From Maribacter sp. 4G9 (lineage in GTDB: Bacteria > Bacteroidota > Bacteroidia > Flavobacteriales > Flavobacteriaceae), in contig NZ_MDGL01000156.1 in the NCBI RefSeq assembly GCF_002742265.1, positions 104,589 to 168,588 of the forward strand: a stretch of 64,000 nucleotides of DNA. Reading direction: 5' to 3'. Below the pieces are notes generated by a model that ran no database searches, was not told where the DNA came from, and saw nothing but the letters and a program-made list of their open reading frames with translations. Made by a program: the position numbers and the translations under genes. Each line of letters starts with the position of its first letter. Position 1 is the stretch's first letter. Below, piece by piece: positions 26,798 to 36,995 of the stretch.

Positions 26798-27487
26798 TTA
26801 TTGAAAGCAATCTTGGCAAGGCTTTCTTCCAAAAGTATACGTTAAGGTTACCCCTGAGAATACGTACCAATCATCGCTTAGAATATTTCCAAATTTGAAA
26901 TCCTCAAAATTAGAACCTTTTGGATTACTGGCATCTAGATTATCCGTAAAAGTGTATCTAGCACCAATTTCCGCCCCAAAAATAAGAAACTGGTTGATAC
27001 GATACTTAAAACCTACCGTCATAGGTATCGCAAAGGAACCATCGGATTGTGATAGATCTTGAAGACCCCCCCCATTAAAATAACCGTAATCGTACCTAAA
27101 ATAGGTAACTCCGGTATATAGGTAGGGTGTAAATGCGGGGCCTAATTTATGCAGATTATAATCTACAAAATTAAATTCAAGTCCCACGGAGCCTTCCAAT
27201 ACCGCATTATCCACCACATATCCCCTTTGCTGTCTGGAGGTGTCACTGGATTTATTATCGTCTGCGGTAAACTTTCCGTAGGTAAGACTTCCGCGCCAGG
27301 CATATCGTTTGCTAACGTTCCATTTGAAAACGCCCCCAAAGGCCAGATTGGAAGGCAAAATATAATTGGTTCTTCCTACATCACCTATCATATTGGCACC
27401 GCCCGCAAAAACCCCAACCTCATACATCTGCGCGCTAAGGCCAAAGGAAATACATAAAAATGCAAGTAAGAATACGTTACGTATCAT
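26798..27487 (-). CDS. DUF6089 outer-membrane protein
   Basis: 229 residues. Signal peptide 1-19, then MYEVGVFAGGANMIGDVG, the standard DUF6089 opening, with alternating beta-strands and a C-terminal TYTFGRKPCQDCFQ. Probably a small 8-strand barrel. In Bacteroidetes it sits between nadK and uppS/bamA, as here, suggesting a link with outer-membrane assembly. No activity is known. Its stop is 6 bp from the uppS ATG. Confidence 0.88.
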   Translation of the reverse strand: MIRNVFLLAFLCISFGLSAQMYEVGVFAGGANMIGDVGRTNYILPSNLAFGGVFKWNVSKRYAWRGSLTYGKFTADDNKSSDTSRQQRGYVVDNAVLEGSVGLEFNFVDYNLHKLGPAFTPYLYTGVTYFRYDYGYFNGGGLQDLSQSDGSFAIPMTVGFKYRINQFLIFGAEIGARYTFTDNLDASNPKGSNFEDFKFGNILSDDWYVFSGVTLTYTFGRKPCQDCFQ

Positions 27488-27598
27488 ATTTAGAATCGTT
27501 TACAGCCTTGTTGAGTTCATTTCATTGGAGTACAAGCCCAAGGGGGCTTTCTCACAAGGTAAACAGTTTTTAGAGGTAAATATTGTTTAAGGGAAAGT

Positions 27599-28483
27599 TC
27601 AATTTCTTCTGTCTTCGCCCCATAATAATTTATTCCTAAGGGTCTTTAGGAAACTTTCTGATGTGTACTCTATCATCTTTATGGTGAAGGGAGCTTTGGT
27701 GATGGTAATTTCATGTCCATTTTCTAGGGAAGCGATTCTGGAATCCAACGAAACAAGATGGTTTTCCTCCCTTCCCGAAACCCGCAGCCTTATTTCCGTA
27801 TCATCAGAAATTACCAAGGGCCTTGCATTTAGGTTATGGGGCGCTATTGGGGTCAAGACCAAGGACTTTGCGGTGGGCACAATCACCGGACCTCCGCAGC
27901 TCAAGGAGTAACCCGTTGAACCCGTGGGGGTTGAAATGATTAGTCCGTCCGCCCAATAGGAGGTAAGGAATTCATTGTTTAAATAGGTTTCCACAGTGAT
28001 CATGGAGGTGGTATCCTTTCTACTTACGGTTATCTCGTTAAGGGCAAAATTCAGGTCACCAAATGCTGCCTCCAGGGCATTCGCATGGATCTGCACAAGG
28101 CTCCTTTCCACTATCGTGTAGTCCCCCTTTAAAAATTCCTGTACCACTTTCCGTACGTCTTCCTTTTTAAACGTGGACAAAAAGCCCAACCGGCCTGTAT
28201 TGACGCCTACTATGGGAATCCCAAGGTCCTTAACAAATGTAGTGGCCCGCAGGATGGTCCCATCCCCTCCAAAACTAACGAACATATCAAAGGATGCGTC
28301 CAACCCATGCGAAGTGGTGAAGGTCTGAAAGGTAGCGGCACCATTTTTTGATTTATAAAGCCGATAAAATTCCTCCTCAATGCACACTTCTGAAGAATTG
28401 TCCTTCGCCAGTTCGTCCAACAGCTCCTCTAAATATTCGATGGCATTGTCCTGATATGTTTGACCGTAAACAGCGACCTTCAT
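27599..28483 (-). CDS. nadK: NAD kinase
   Basis: 294 residues. GGDGT loop (72-76), the LNEITVSRKD NAD-binding stretch, and TPTGSTGYSLSCGGPVIVP. It phosphorylates NAD to NADP and is essential for biosynthetic reductant. The ATG follows the stop of the CBS gene by one base; 111 bp separate it from DUF6089 downstream. Confidence 0.96.
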   Translation of the reverse strand: MKVAVYGQTYQDNAIEYLEELLDELAKDNSSEVCIEEEFYRLYKSKNGAATFQTFTTSHGLDASFDMFVSFGGDGTILRATTFVKDLGIPIVGVNTGRLGFLSTFKKEDVRKVVQEFLKGDYTIVERSLVQIHANALEAAFGDLNFALNEITVSRKDTTSMITVETYLNNEFLTSYWADGLIISTPTGSTGYSLSCGGPVIVPTAKSLVLTPIAPHNLNARPLVISDDTEIRLRVSGREENHLVSLDSRIASLENGHEITITKAPFTIKMIEYTSESFLKTLRNKLLWGEDRRN

Positions 28484-28484
28484 A

Positions 28485-29141
28485 CTAGACGTTTAGGTAC
28501 CTATCCAAATAGTCCGACCTATTTTTTAAATCTTCCAAAAATTGATCGTCACTATTCCCGAAGATTATTTGGTAGTTGTAACGCCTAAAGGTCTGCAAGA
28601 CCTTGTCAAAGTTCGACGTACTAATCTTAATGGTGACCTGCACCACGTCATTTTGCATATCGGTAATAAAACCTCCAATGAGTCGGGCATTGTTACTTTC
28701 AACTATTTGTGAGATTTCGCTAAAGGAATAATCCTTTATTCCCGTGGCAACTACCAATATATTGCCGGGATCCGTAAAAAATGGAGTCTCTATAAATTCC
28801 GAAACGACATCGGTCAAATCATAATAACCGACCACCCTTTCCACTTCATCCAAAATAGGGACGAGATTCGCCTCGTTTCGGGCAAAAACTTCCAGAACGT
28901 CCAACCAACTGGTTTCCTTCCTTACAAAAAAAGCTTGCAGGTCATAGCGGTGTTCCTCGATTGTGGAATCGGCAGAAACCACATCCATGTCATTTTCAGA
29001 AAAAACCCCCAGAAACCTATCCTTTTCAATAATCGCTATATGCGAAAAAGTGTTTTCCTTAAAAAAGTCCATAAGTTCACCACAGGTAGTTTGAACATCA
29101 AATGCAGGAATATTGGAAATAATATATTGTTGAATATTCAT
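28485..29141 (-). CDS. CBS-domain pair protein
   Basis: 218 residues. Two CBS motifs (about 1-125: SHIAIIEKDRFLGVFSENDM and LVPILDEVERVVGYYDLTDV) followed by an ACT-like half (about 135-205, ILVVATGIKDYSFSEISQIVESNNARLIGG). Such proteins bind adenine nucleotides and act as sensors. Its fixed place directly before nadK suggests control linked to NAD(P), which is inference. First gene of the minus-strand operon, divergent from pdxJ. Confidence 0.88.
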   Translation of the reverse strand: MNIQQYIISNIPAFDVQTTCGELMDFFKENTFSHIAIIEKDRFLGVFSENDMDVVSADSTIEEHRYDLQAFFVRKETSWLDVLEVFARNEANLVPILDEVERVVGYYDLTDVVSEFIETPFFTDPGNILVVATGIKDYSFSEISQIVESNNARLIGGFITDMQNDVVQVTIKISTSNFDKVLQTFRRYNYQIIFGNSDDQFLEDLKNRSDYLDRYLNV

Positions 29142-29198
29142 AGCCTAATTTATAACGCAAAATAACAATTAATAATATCAAAAGGCGTGCCTTATTCG

Positions 29199-29206
29199 TA
29201 TTTTTG
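29199..29206 (+). promoter_or_regulatory. -7 box of pdxJ
   Basis: TATTTTTG, exact TAnnTTTG, 27 bp before the pdxJ ATG in the divergent region with the CBS gene. No clear TTG -33 box was seen. Confidence 0.45.
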
Positions 29207-29233
29207 GGCTCCTTTTAATATATTATCGACAAT

Positions 29234-29947
29234 ATGACGAAACTAAGTGTCAACGTAAATAAAATTGCCACCCTGCGCAACGCCAGGGGCGGTAATGTAC
29301 CTAATTTATTACAAGTATCTGCAGATATAGAAAGATTTGGAGCGCAAGGAATTACCATCCACCCCAGACCGGATGAACGCCATATCCGTTATCAGGATGC
29401 CAGGGACCTGAAAAAAATCGTTACGACGGAACTTAATATTGAGGGGAACCCAAATCCAAAGTTTGTCGATCTTGTTCTAGAGGTGAAACCTGACCAGGTG
29501 ACCCTTGTTCCCGATGCCGTGGACGCCATTACCTCTAATGCCGGTTGGGATACTTTAAAGCACGGGGTTTTCTTAAAAGAAGTAATTGCCGAATTCAAAA
29601 ATGCCGGTATACGCACCTCGATATTTGTGGACCCAGACCCCAAAATGGTAGCCGGTGCCAAGGAAACAGGTACGGATAGAATAGAACTTTATACGGAAAG
29701 TTACGCTACGGCCTATTTTACTGACAAGGAAAAAGCGATACTCCCATTTGTGGATACCGCAAAAAAGGCGAACGAACTAGACCTTGGCATAAATGCGGGC
29801 CATGACCTCAGCTTGGATAACATTCAATATTTTGCACAAAACATTCCCGGCCTATTGGAAGTTTCCATTGGCCATGCCCTGATTTGCGAATCCATTTATT
29901 TAGGATTGGAAAACGTGGTGAACATGTACTTAAACAAGTTGAAATGA
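29234..29947 (+). CDS. pdxJ: Pyridoxine 5'-phosphate synthase
   Basis: 237 residues, TIM barrel. [34 protein letters not shown] (active-site His), [21 protein letters not shown] and the SIGHALI phosphate loop are PdxJ signatures. It condenses 1-deoxyxylulose-5-phosphate with 3-amino-2-oxopropyl phosphate in vitamin B6 synthesis. The stop overlaps the next ATG (ATGA). Confidence 0.97.
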   Translation: MTKLSVNVNKIATLRNARGGNVPNLLQVSADIERFGAQGITIHPRPDERHIRYQDARDLKKIVTTELNIEGNPNPKFVDLVLEVKPDQVTLVPDAVDAITSNAGWDTLKHGVFLKEVIAEFKNAGIRTSIFVDPDPKMVAGAKETGTDRIELYTESYATAYFTDKEKAILPFVDTAKKANELDLGINAGHDLSLDNIQYFAQNIPGLLEVSIGHALICESIYLGLENVVNMYLNKLK

Positions 29948-30723
29948 ATCCAATATTATATAGCAACATTATAGGAAAAGGTAAACCGCTCTGCATTTTA
30001 CATGGGTTTCTGGGCATGTCCGATAATTGGAAAACACTTGGAAATCAATATGCCGACAATGGTTTTGAGGTGCACCTAATCGACCAAAGAAACCATGGCC
30101 GTAGTTTTTGGTCGGAGAAGTTCAACTATGACCTTTTGGCCGAAGATCTGTTACGCTACCTAAACGATAAGAACATAGAAAGGACCGCTTTGATAGGACA
30201 TTCCATGGGCGGGAAAACGGCCATGCAGTTCGCCTGCAGCTATCCACAGAAAACTGAAAAGTTGCTGGTAGCGGATATTGCGCCAAGATTTTATCCGCCC
30301 CATCACCAAGATATTATAAACGCCCTTACCCAATTGGATTTTGACTTAATAAATACTAGGGGCGATGCGGACGAACAGCTTAAAAAACACCTTAAGAATT
30401 TTGGGGTACGCCAATTTTTACTCAAAAATCTTTACAGAACCAAAAACGGCACCTTTGAGCTCCGGATGAACCTGGAGGTGCTTAGCGAAAAGATGGAAGA
30501 GATAGGTGAAAATATTTCCAGTTCCGAGAGCTACAACGGCCCCACACTTTTCCTAAAGGGAAGCAAATCCGAATACGTAACCGATGCCGATACGGCTCAA
30601 ATTAAAAGACACTTTCCCAAGGCCCAAATAGAGGTAATCGACGATGCGGGACATTGGCTGCATGCAGAAAACCCAGATCAATTTTTCGAAAAATCGTTCC
30701 GTTTTTTAAGACAGTTGGAATAA
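29944..30723 (+). CDS. Alpha/beta-fold hydrolase (YbfF-like esterase)
   Basis: 259 residues from ATG 29944, chosen because it overlaps the pdxJ stop by four bases and gives the family start [13 protein letters not shown]; an earlier in-frame ATG would overlap pdxJ by 60. [10 protein letters not shown] oxyanion region, nucleophile Ser87 in GHSMGG, catalytic His in [10 protein letters not shown]. Similar to YbfF-type acyl esterases. Cytosolic. Confidence 0.9.
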   Translation: MNPILYSNIIGKGKPLCILHGFLGMSDNWKTLGNQYADNGFEVHLIDQRNHGRSFWSEKFNYDLLAEDLLRYLNDKNIERTALIGHSMGGKTAMQFACSYPQKTEKLLVADIAPRFYPPHHQDIINALTQLDFDLINTRGDADEQLKKHLKNFGVRQFLLKNLYRTKNGTFELRMNLEVLSEKMEEIGENISSSESYNGPTLFLKGSKSEYVTDADTAQIKRHFPKAQIEVIDDAGHWLHAENPDQFFEKSFRFLRQLE

Positions 30724-30793
30724 TTCCCAGCTAGGGGGCACTCCCTCCTATCACTTTATTTTTTATCTTTAAAAGAACCTAAACCAAGACACT

Positions 30794-31138
30794 ATGAAAC
30801 TTATCTTACGTATTCTGCTGAGCGCCCTGGCCGTAATCCTTTTGGCCAATTTTCTACCCCATGTATCTATAGACTCCTATGTTACCGCAATTATTGTGGC
30901 CATAGTCCTAAGTCTTTTAAACTTTTTGGTGAAACCGATACTGGTCATACTCACCCTACCCGTTACCATTGTTACATTTGGACTGTTCCTATTGATTATA
31001 AATGCCCTCCTGATTCTTTTGGCCGATAATTTAATCGACGGTTTTAACGTTGACGGACTTTGGTGGGCACTACTATTCAGTCTCTTACTTTCCTTTTTGC
31101 AGTCCATTTTGTTTTCCTTGCTCAAAGAAGACAAATAG
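30794..31138 (+). CDS. Small four-helix membrane protein (pfam04020, phage-holin-like family)
   Basis: 114 residues with four close hydrophobic helices (about 5-21, 29-45, 48-75, 85-108) and KPILVILTLPVTIVTFGLFLLIINALLI, the family core. Despite the databank name phage holin family, members are widespread single chromosomal genes and no phage gene is nearby, so lysis is unlikely. Confidence 0.85.
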   Translation: MKLILRILLSALAVILLANFLPHVSIDSYVTAIIVAIVLSLLNFLVKPILVILTLPVTIVTFGLFLLIINALLILLADNLIDGFNVDGLWWALLFSLLLSFLQSILFSLLKEDK

Positions 31139-31171
31139 CAGTTATTATTTGAAATTCAGCCCTTTAAAAAC

Positions 31172-31202
31172 TTGGTGAACAGAAGAAAATAGCCTAATTT
31201 TG
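31172..31202 (+). promoter_or_regulatory. Promoter of tig
   Basis: TTG (31172-31174), 20 bases, TAATTTTG (31195-31202): both halves of the Bacteroidetes sigma-ABfr consensus at good spacing, 40 bp before the ATG. Confidence 0.65.
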
Positions 31203-31242
31203 CCTCCCGTTTTATTTAAGCAATTAAGAAGATACTGAAGGA

Positions 31243-32565
31243 ATGAACATTACAAAAGAACAGATAGACAACTTAAACGCTGTCGTTAAGGTAGCTATCA
31301 CCAAGGAAGACTATCAAGATAAGGTAGACACAATCCTAAAAAATTATAAGAAGCAGGCCAATATACCCGGTTTTAGAAAGGGTCAGGTACCTATGGGGCT
31401 TATCAAAAAACAATACGGAAAGGCCGTATTGGTAGATGAAGTGAACAAATTGCTACAGGACAATTTGAACAAATACCTAACGGAGGAAAAACTGGATGTT
31501 CTTGGAAATCCTTTGCCTAAACAAAAGGATGATTTTGATTGGGACCAAGAAGAACTGGATTTTGAATTTGAATTGGGACTGGCGCCAGAATTTGAAGTTC
31601 CCTTAAAAACCAAAAAGGCCATTACCCATTACAAAATCGTTGCCGATAAAAAAATGATTTCAGAACAGGTGGAGCGAATCCAGAAACAATACGGAAAACT
31701 TGTAAGCAAGGAAGAGGTTGGGAAAAAGGACGAGGTAGCCGGAAAGTTTGAGAATGAAGCCGAAGGAATCGACAATCAGGCACTTTTGGAAATGGACAGA
31801 CTCAAGAGTAAAAAAGCCATCGATAGTTTGATTGGAAAAAAAGTTGGGGATACCGTCACTTTAAAGACCAAAGGACTTTTTACGGAGGATTATTTTCTTT
31901 CAAGTGTTTTAGGTATCAGCAAGGATAAGGCGGATAGTTTGGATACGGAGGTTTCCTTTACCATAACGGAAATCAATGAAAGGCAACCCGCCGAATTGAA
32001 CCAGGAACTATTCGATAAACTTTTTGGAAAGGATTCGGTTAAATCTGAAAAGGAACTTCGTGAGCGTATCGCAGAGGATTCCGAAAAGCAATTTGAGCAA
32101 CAAGCAGACCAAAAGTTACTGAACGATGTAACGGAGTACTACATAGAGAATACCAAATTTGAGCTTCCAACAGGATTTTTGACCAAATGGATTCAAATGA
32201 ACGATGATAAGGAACTGACCCCGGAAGAAGCGAATGAAGAATATGAAAAGTCGGAAAAGGGGCTGCGATACCAATTGATAGAAGGAAAAATAATCAAGGA
32301 CAACAACCTCCAAGTCCAATTTGAGGAGTTGAAGGAATTTGCAAAAGGTTTTATCAAGTCCCAAATGGCACAATTTGGCCAATTGAATCCAATGGAAGAG
32401 GAGTTGGACAATATCGCCACGAGGGTCTTGTCAAATCAGGATGAAGTTAGGCGCTTGTCAGAACAGCTAATGAGCCAAAAACTGTTGAACCTTTACAAGG
32501 AAAAAGGAAACCTTAAGACCAAGGAGGTTACCTATGAAAACTTTGTCAAGGAAGTTTACGGATAA
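31243..32565 (+). CDS. tig: Trigger factor chaperone
   Basis: 440 residues. The N-terminal ribosome-binding domain contains GFRKGQVPMGLIKKQYG (signature GFRxGxxP at about 45-52). The middle domain (about 150-245) is FKBP-like but lacks obvious PPIase aromatic residues. A long helical C-terminal domain forms the cradle. It binds nascent chains at the ribosome exit. Upstream of clpP-clpX, as in many bacteria, but with its own promoter and terminator. Confidence 0.94.
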   Translation: MNITKEQIDNLNAVVKVAITKEDYQDKVDTILKNYKKQANIPGFRKGQVPMGLIKKQYGKAVLVDEVNKLLQDNLNKYLTEEKLDVLGNPLPKQKDDFDWDQEELDFEFELGLAPEFEVPLKTKKAITHYKIVADKKMISEQVERIQKQYGKLVSKEEVGKKDEVAGKFENEAEGIDNQALLEMDRLKSKKAIDSLIGKKVGDTVTLKTKGLFTEDYFLSSVLGISKDKADSLDTEVSFTITEINERQPAELNQELFDKLFGKDSVKSEKELRERIAEDSEKQFEQQADQKLLNDVTEYYIENTKFELPTGFLTKWIQMNDDKELTPEEANEEYEKSEKGLRYQLIEGKIIKDNNLQVQFEELKEFAKGFIKSQMAQFGQLNPMEEELDNIATRVLSNQDEVRRLSEQLMSQKLLNLYKEKGNLKTKEVTYENFVKEVYG

Positions 32566-32593
32566 ATCCAAACAATAAATTAAGTATCTTTAC

Positions 32594-32627
32594 GGTGCCG
32601 GAAAATTATTTTTCGGCACCTTTTTTT
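32594..32627 (+). terminator. Rho-independent terminator of tig
   Basis: GGTGCCG (32594-32600) pairs with CGGCACC (32614-32620), extended by a G-U and four A-T pairs around loop TTA, followed by seven Ts. It lies 29 bp after the tig stop and only 26 bp before the clpP ATG. Confidence 0.85.
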
Positions 32628-32653
32628 ACTACTAAAAAATCGATTAAGAGTTT

Positions 32654-33334
32654 ATGGATTACGGAAAAGAGTTTAAAAAATACGCCATAAAGGACCAGGG
32701 TATCAGCAGCATGTATTACGATACGATTATGAGCAGCATGTATCCTGTAAATATGACCCCAAATATAATCGAGGAAAGACAGCTCAACGCTATTGCCATG
32801 GATGTTTTCTCCCGATTGATGATGGACAGAATCATCTTTTTGGGTACTGGAATCAATGACCAGGTGGCCAATATAGTGCAGGCACAATTACTGTTCCTGG
32901 AAAGTGCAGATGCCTCAAAGGACATACAGATTTACATTAATTCACCGGGAGGTAGTGTCTATGCCGGTCTTGGCATCTACGACACCATGCAATTCATAAA
33001 GCCGGACGTTGCAACCATCTGTACAGGTATGGCGGCCTCTATGGGAGCCGTATTGCTATGTGCCGGTCAGAAGGGCAAACGCAGTGGACTGTCCCATTCA
33101 AGGGTCATGATACACCAACCCATGGGCGGAGCCCAAGGACAAGCGAGCGATATTGAGATTACCGCACGTGAAATCCTTAAATTGAAAGATGAACTTTACC
33201 AAATCATAGCAAAACACTCCGGACAACCCATAGAAAAAATTCAAGATGACAGTGATCGGGATTACTGGATGAAAGCCGATGTTGCCCTTGAATATGGTAT
33301 GATCGACGAGATTTTAGTAAGGGACAAAGAATAA
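32654..33334 (+). CDS. clpP: ATP-dependent Clp protease proteolytic subunit
   Basis: 226 residues. Ser129 in [10 protein letters not shown] and His154 in MIHQPMGG, with the Asp of the triad in the C-terminal third. The ~30-residue N-terminal extension is usual in this phylum and may be processed. Forms the tetradecameric chamber fed by ClpX, encoded 86 bp downstream. Confidence 0.96.
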   Translation: MDYGKEFKKYAIKDQGISSMYYDTIMSSMYPVNMTPNIIEERQLNAIAMDVFSRLMMDRIIFLGTGINDQVANIVQAQLLFLESADASKDIQIYINSPGGSVYAGLGIYDTMQFIKPDVATICTGMAASMGAVLLCAGQKGKRSGLSHSRVMIHQPMGGAQGQASDIEITAREILKLKDELYQIIAKHSGQPIEKIQDDSDRDYWMKADVALEYGMIDEILVRDKE

Positions 33335-33420
33335 TTTCGTCCAATTAGCTATTATTTTATTTTTTTAGCGCACCAAGGACCGATACTAATCGTTATGTTG
33401 TTGGTCAGATAAACTTTAAT

Positions 33421-34656
33421 ATGGCAAAGGAAAATTTAGAATGCTCGTTTTGCGGAAGGAAAAAGCCAGAGACCAATTTATTGATCGCCGGTCTGGACGC
33501 CCATATTTGTGATAGATGTATCGAGCAGGCCCATGGTATTGTTGCAGAAGAGACAAGACAGACCAAAACCAATGATCTTTCGTCTGAGCTCACATTAAAA
33601 AAGCCCCAGGAAATAAAGGACTTTTTGGACACATTTATTATTGGCCAGGAACGTACGAAAAAGGTAATGTCCGTAGCGGTATACAACCACTACAAACGAC
33701 TGCTACAACCTTCGTCCAAAGAAGACGATATAGAGATACAGAAGAGCAATATTATCATGGTGGGCCAAACAGGAACCGGAAAAACCTTAATGGCAAAAAC
33801 CATTGCGAAAATGCTCAATGTGCCCTTGGCCATCGTCGATGCAACCGTTCTAACGGAAGCAGGTTACGTTGGGGAGGATGTGGAAAGTATATTAACGAGG
33901 TTACTACAGGCGGCTGACTATAATTTGGAAAAGGCGGAACGTGGTATCGTTTTTATTGATGAGATTGACAAAATTGCCCGCAAAAGTGACAACCCGTCCA
34001 TTACCAGGGACGTTTCCGGGGAAGGAGTACAACAGGGACTTTTGAAATTGTTGGAAGGAACCACGGTCAATGTACCTCCCAAGGGCGGTAGAAAACACCC
34101 CGACCAAAAATTCATAGAAGTCAACACGGAAAATATTTTATTCATTGCCGGAGGAGCCTTTGATGGTATTGAAAGAGCGATAACCAAGCGACTCAATTTA
34201 CAGGCAGTGGGTTATAGCGCTTCCAAAGCAGAGGAGAATCTTGACGAAACCAATATTCTGCAGTATATAATCCCTAAAGATTTAAAGGAATTTGGATTGA
34301 TCCCGGAAATTATTGGAAGACTTCCGGTTCTCACCCATATGAATCCCTTGGATAAAAAAACACTCAGGGCCATCTTGACGGAACCTAAAAATGCCATTAT
34401 TAAGCAATATGAAAAGCTGTTCGCCATGGACAACATTTCATTTACAATAACGGAACAGGCTCTTGATTACATTGTGGAGAAAGCCATTGAATACAAACTT
34501 GGGGCAAGGGGACTCAGATCTCTATGTGAGGCGATCTTTACGGATGCCATGTTCGAAATGCCAAGTACCGAGGAAACCGAATTCAAGGTAACCAAACCGT
34601 ACGCAGAACAAAAGCTGTCCTACGAAACAGTTAAAAAATTAAAGGCGGTTTCTTAA
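33421..34656 (+). CDS. clpX: ATP-dependent Clp protease ATP-binding subunit ClpX
   Basis: 411 residues. C4 zinc-binding domain (Cys8, Cys11, Cys30, Cys33) for substrate/adaptor dimerisation, then AAA+ with Walker A GQTGTGKT, Walker [10 protein letters not shown], pore motif GYVGEDVE, and sensor 2 GARGLRS. It unfolds substrates into ClpP. The stop lies inside the loop of its terminator and shares bases with the stop of the convergent hydrolase gene. Confidence 0.97.
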   Translation: MAKENLECSFCGRKKPETNLLIAGLDAHICDRCIEQAHGIVAEETRQTKTNDLSSELTLKKPQEIKDFLDTFIIGQERTKKVMSVAVYNHYKRLLQPSSKEDDIEIQKSNIIMVGQTGTGKTLMAKTIAKMLNVPLAIVDATVLTEAGYVGEDVESILTRLLQAADYNLEKAERGIVFIDEIDKIARKSDNPSITRDVSGEGVQQGLLKLLEGTTVNVPPKGGRKHPDQKFIEVNTENILFIAGGAFDGIERAITKRLNLQAVGYSASKAEENLDETNILQYIIPKDLKEFGLIPEIIGRLPVLTHMNPLDKKTLRAILTEPKNAIIKQYEKLFAMDNISFTITEQALDYIVEKAIEYKLGARGLRSLCEAIFTDAMFEMPSTEETEFKVTKPYAEQKLSYETVKKLKAVS

Positions 34657-34670
34657 ACCGCCTTTTTCTT
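34642..34670. terminator. Bidirectional terminator holding both stop codons of clpX and the hydrolase gene
   Basis: AAGGCGGTTT (34642-34651) pairs perfectly with AAACCGCCTT (34655-34664), loop CTT. Plus-strand tail TTTTTCTTTTC, minus-strand tail TAATTTTTTAAC. The shared TTAA at 34653-34656 supplies TAA to both genes. Confidence 0.85.
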
Positions 34671-35222
34671 TTCTATTTTTTCTGGAATATTTATTGTCGT
34701 GACTTCGTTCAATAAGGCCAGGCAAACCTTTCTTATTATTTTTTCATCGGTATATAAGGTGTGCCCATAATTTGGAACGACATCCATGTCCACATCCAAC
34801 TTATTGGCCCAAATATCGTCGGGCCTATTGGCATCTTTTTCCCCATAAATAAGATTTAAGGGAACCAAGGGTTTTTCATCCTGTAGTCTAATTCTTGTCG
34901 CTGAAATGGAGTAAAGTGATTTTACCGGCAATCCCCTTTTTGCGGCATTCCAGACAATGGTACCGCCCGTGCTAAATGCTAAATAGTAGCAAGGTGTAAT
35001 TTCCTTTTTCAAAAGATGGGCTACCGCGGTATCGATCCCTCCATTTACAAAAGCATCATGGATGTTTTGTTCGGTCTGTACTGGCAAATCAATGTTTGCG
35101 AGTTGTTGGCTATCATAAAAAGTGATATCAAAATATTGCTGAAGATATCCTAAATATGAAGTAATCCAAAGGCCATTTTTGGTGCCCCACATATCCGAGA
35201 CAATAACAAGTTTTTCAGCCAT
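34653..35222 (-). CDS. Alpha/beta-hydrolase-like protein
   Basis: 189 residues. [15 protein letters not shown] start, [10 protein letters not shown] in the nucleophile-elbow position (Ser-x-Gly-Gly), [15 protein letters not shown] and [10 protein letters not shown] with a terminal Asp/His pattern. Small for an alpha/beta hydrolase and without a cap. Substrate unknown. Cytosolic, monocistronic, convergent with clpX. Confidence 0.75.
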   Translation of the reverse strand: MAEKLVIVSDMWGTKNGLWITSYLGYLQQYFDITFYDSQQLANIDLPVQTEQNIHDAFVNGGIDTAVAHLLKKEITPCYYLAFSTGGTIVWNAAKRGLPVKSLYSISATRIRLQDEKPLVPLNLIYGEKDANRPDDIWANKLDVDMDVVPNYGHTLYTDEKIIRKVCLALLNEVTTINIPEKIEKKKAV

Positions 35223-35363
35223 AATTTTAGTTTAGTAAATTAATAATTTGGGAACTAGACCCTTAAATTGATTATTTAACGGCCTATTCTATAATTTATT
35301 TGGTAATTCGTCCCAAATCCTCGATGTAAGACCATTCCTATACAAGAAACCGTCCTAAATACC

Positions 35364-36920
35364 CTAACTTTCTTTGGTAAGTTCTTCATGCACCGGATGG
35401 CCTGAAGAGGAATTCATACACAATAATTTTTCAAGGTAATCCCTTCTATTTGAAAGTCTTGGGATTTTATGCTGCCCCCCCAATTTATCGTTGATCTTTA
35501 ACCAATCGTAAAAAAGGTTTTCGCGGGCCACATGCACCTTGGGCATTTCTAGGGTAATATTATTGTAGCGTTTGGCCTCATAGTCGGAGTTCAGGGATTT
35601 TAAGGCATTGTCCAGCAATTCCGTAAAGTAGTTTAGATCTTTTGGAGACTTCCTAAACTCAATGATCCACTCATGGGACCCCTTCTTTTTTCCATGCATG
35701 AAAATGGGCCCTGCAGTATAATCCTTGATTTCCGTTCTTGTTTTTAGACAAACCATTTTCAGGGCTTCTTCGGCATTTTCAATGATAAGTTCCTCCCCAA
35801 AAACGTTTATATGGTGTTTGGTCCTCCCGGTAATACGTATCCTGTATGGATTTTTAGAAGTGAAACGGACGGTATCCCCAATCTTATAGCGCCAAAGGCC
35901 AGAGTTGGTAGTAATCACTATGGCATAGTTCTTTCCTGTTTCAACATCCCACAAGGGAATACACGCTTGCTCTTCCGTACCGTATACATCCATGGGAATG
36001 AACTCATAGAAAATCCCGTAATCCAGCATCAATAAGAGATCTTCTGCATTGTTGCGGTCCTGAATGGCAAAAAATCCTTCCGATGCATTGTAAATCTCAT
36101 AATACCTAAAATTCTTCCTGGGCAAAAGGCTCTTGTACTGCTCCCTATAGGGACTAAAACTTACCCCTCCATGAAAATATACCTCCAGATTCTCCCAAAC
36201 CTCAAAAAGGTGTTCCCTTCCCGTTTCCTGTAATACATTGTTCAATAAAACCAACATCCAAGAGGGCACCCCTGCCAAGCTGGTCACGTTTTCCTGTACA
36301 CTCTCCTTTATAATGGCACCAAGCTTGGTTTCCCATTCGCTCATCAAGGAAACCTTGTTGCTAGGCGTACTGCTAAATTCTGCCCAAAGAGGCATGTTAT
36401 CAATAAGGATGGCGGAGAGGTCGCCAAAAAAGGAACCATTGTCCTCGTAAAGTTCCTTACTCCCCCCAAGGCGTAAACTCTTCCCCGTAAACAATTGCGA
36501 GTTTTCATTGTTGTTCAGGTATAGACAGAGCAAATCCTTTCCTGACTTGTAATGACAATCCTCCAAGGCCTCTGAACTAACCGGGATGAACTTACTTTTA
36601 GCATTTGTGGTTCCACTGCTCTTTGCAAATAGCTTCACCGTTGTGGGCCAGAAGAGGTTCTGCTCCCCTTTACGTGTCCTTTCTATGATGGGCTCCACCT
36701 CTTCGTAGGAAACCACTGGAAGTCGTTCCCTATAAGTCCCATAGTTGTTTATGGTCTCAAATTCGTAATGCCGTCCAAGTTCCGTATCCTCAGCAAATTC
36801 CAACAGGTTCAACAGAACCTCTTCCTGTACTTCCTCAGGGTACTTTAAAAAAAGTTCTATCTGGTGATAGCGTTTTTTTAGCAACCAAGAGGCAATGGAG
36901 TTGAACAGTGGAATGGACAT
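35364..36920 (-). CDS. GH3-superfamily acyl-adenylating enzyme
   Basis: 518 residues. GH3 proteins are ANL-type adenylases: the LFAKSSGTTNAKSKFIPVS phosphate loop is at about 104-122, YNASEGFFAIQ is the adenine region, and FTSKNPYRIRITGRTKHHINVFGEELI is the hinge. Plant GH3 enzymes conjugate amino acids to hormones; the bacterial substrates are not known. A C-terminal lid of about 120 residues is complete. Transcribed alone. Confidence 0.9.
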   Translation of the reverse strand: MSIPLFNSIASWLLKKRYHQIELFLKYPEEVQEEVLLNLLEFAEDTELGRHYEFETINNYGTYRERLPVVSYEEVEPIIERTRKGEQNLFWPTTVKLFAKSSGTTNAKSKFIPVSSEALEDCHYKSGKDLLCLYLNNNENSQLFTGKSLRLGGSKELYEDNGSFFGDLSAILIDNMPLWAEFSSTPSNKVSLMSEWETKLGAIIKESVQENVTSLAGVPSWMLVLLNNVLQETGREHLFEVWENLEVYFHGGVSFSPYREQYKSLLPRKNFRYYEIYNASEGFFAIQDRNNAEDLLLMLDYGIFYEFIPMDVYGTEEQACIPLWDVETGKNYAIVITTNSGLWRYKIGDTVRFTSKNPYRIRITGRTKHHINVFGEELIIENAEEALKMVCLKTRTEIKDYTAGPIFMHGKKKGSHEWIIEFRKSPKDLNYFTELLDNALKSLNSDYEAKRYNNITLEMPKVHVARENLFYDWLKINDKLGGQHKIPRLSNRRDYLEKLLCMNSSSGHPVHEELTKES

Positions 36921-36995
36921 TTTTGGGTATCTTTAACGTCTAAAAATAGGGTATATCCCCATCATTTTCAAATTGAAATTTTAATTGAGTCAACA

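Noticed and set aside
30794..31138. Prophage lysis gene
   Set aside because: The family name contains holin, but the gene stands among housekeeping genes with no phage genes nearby.
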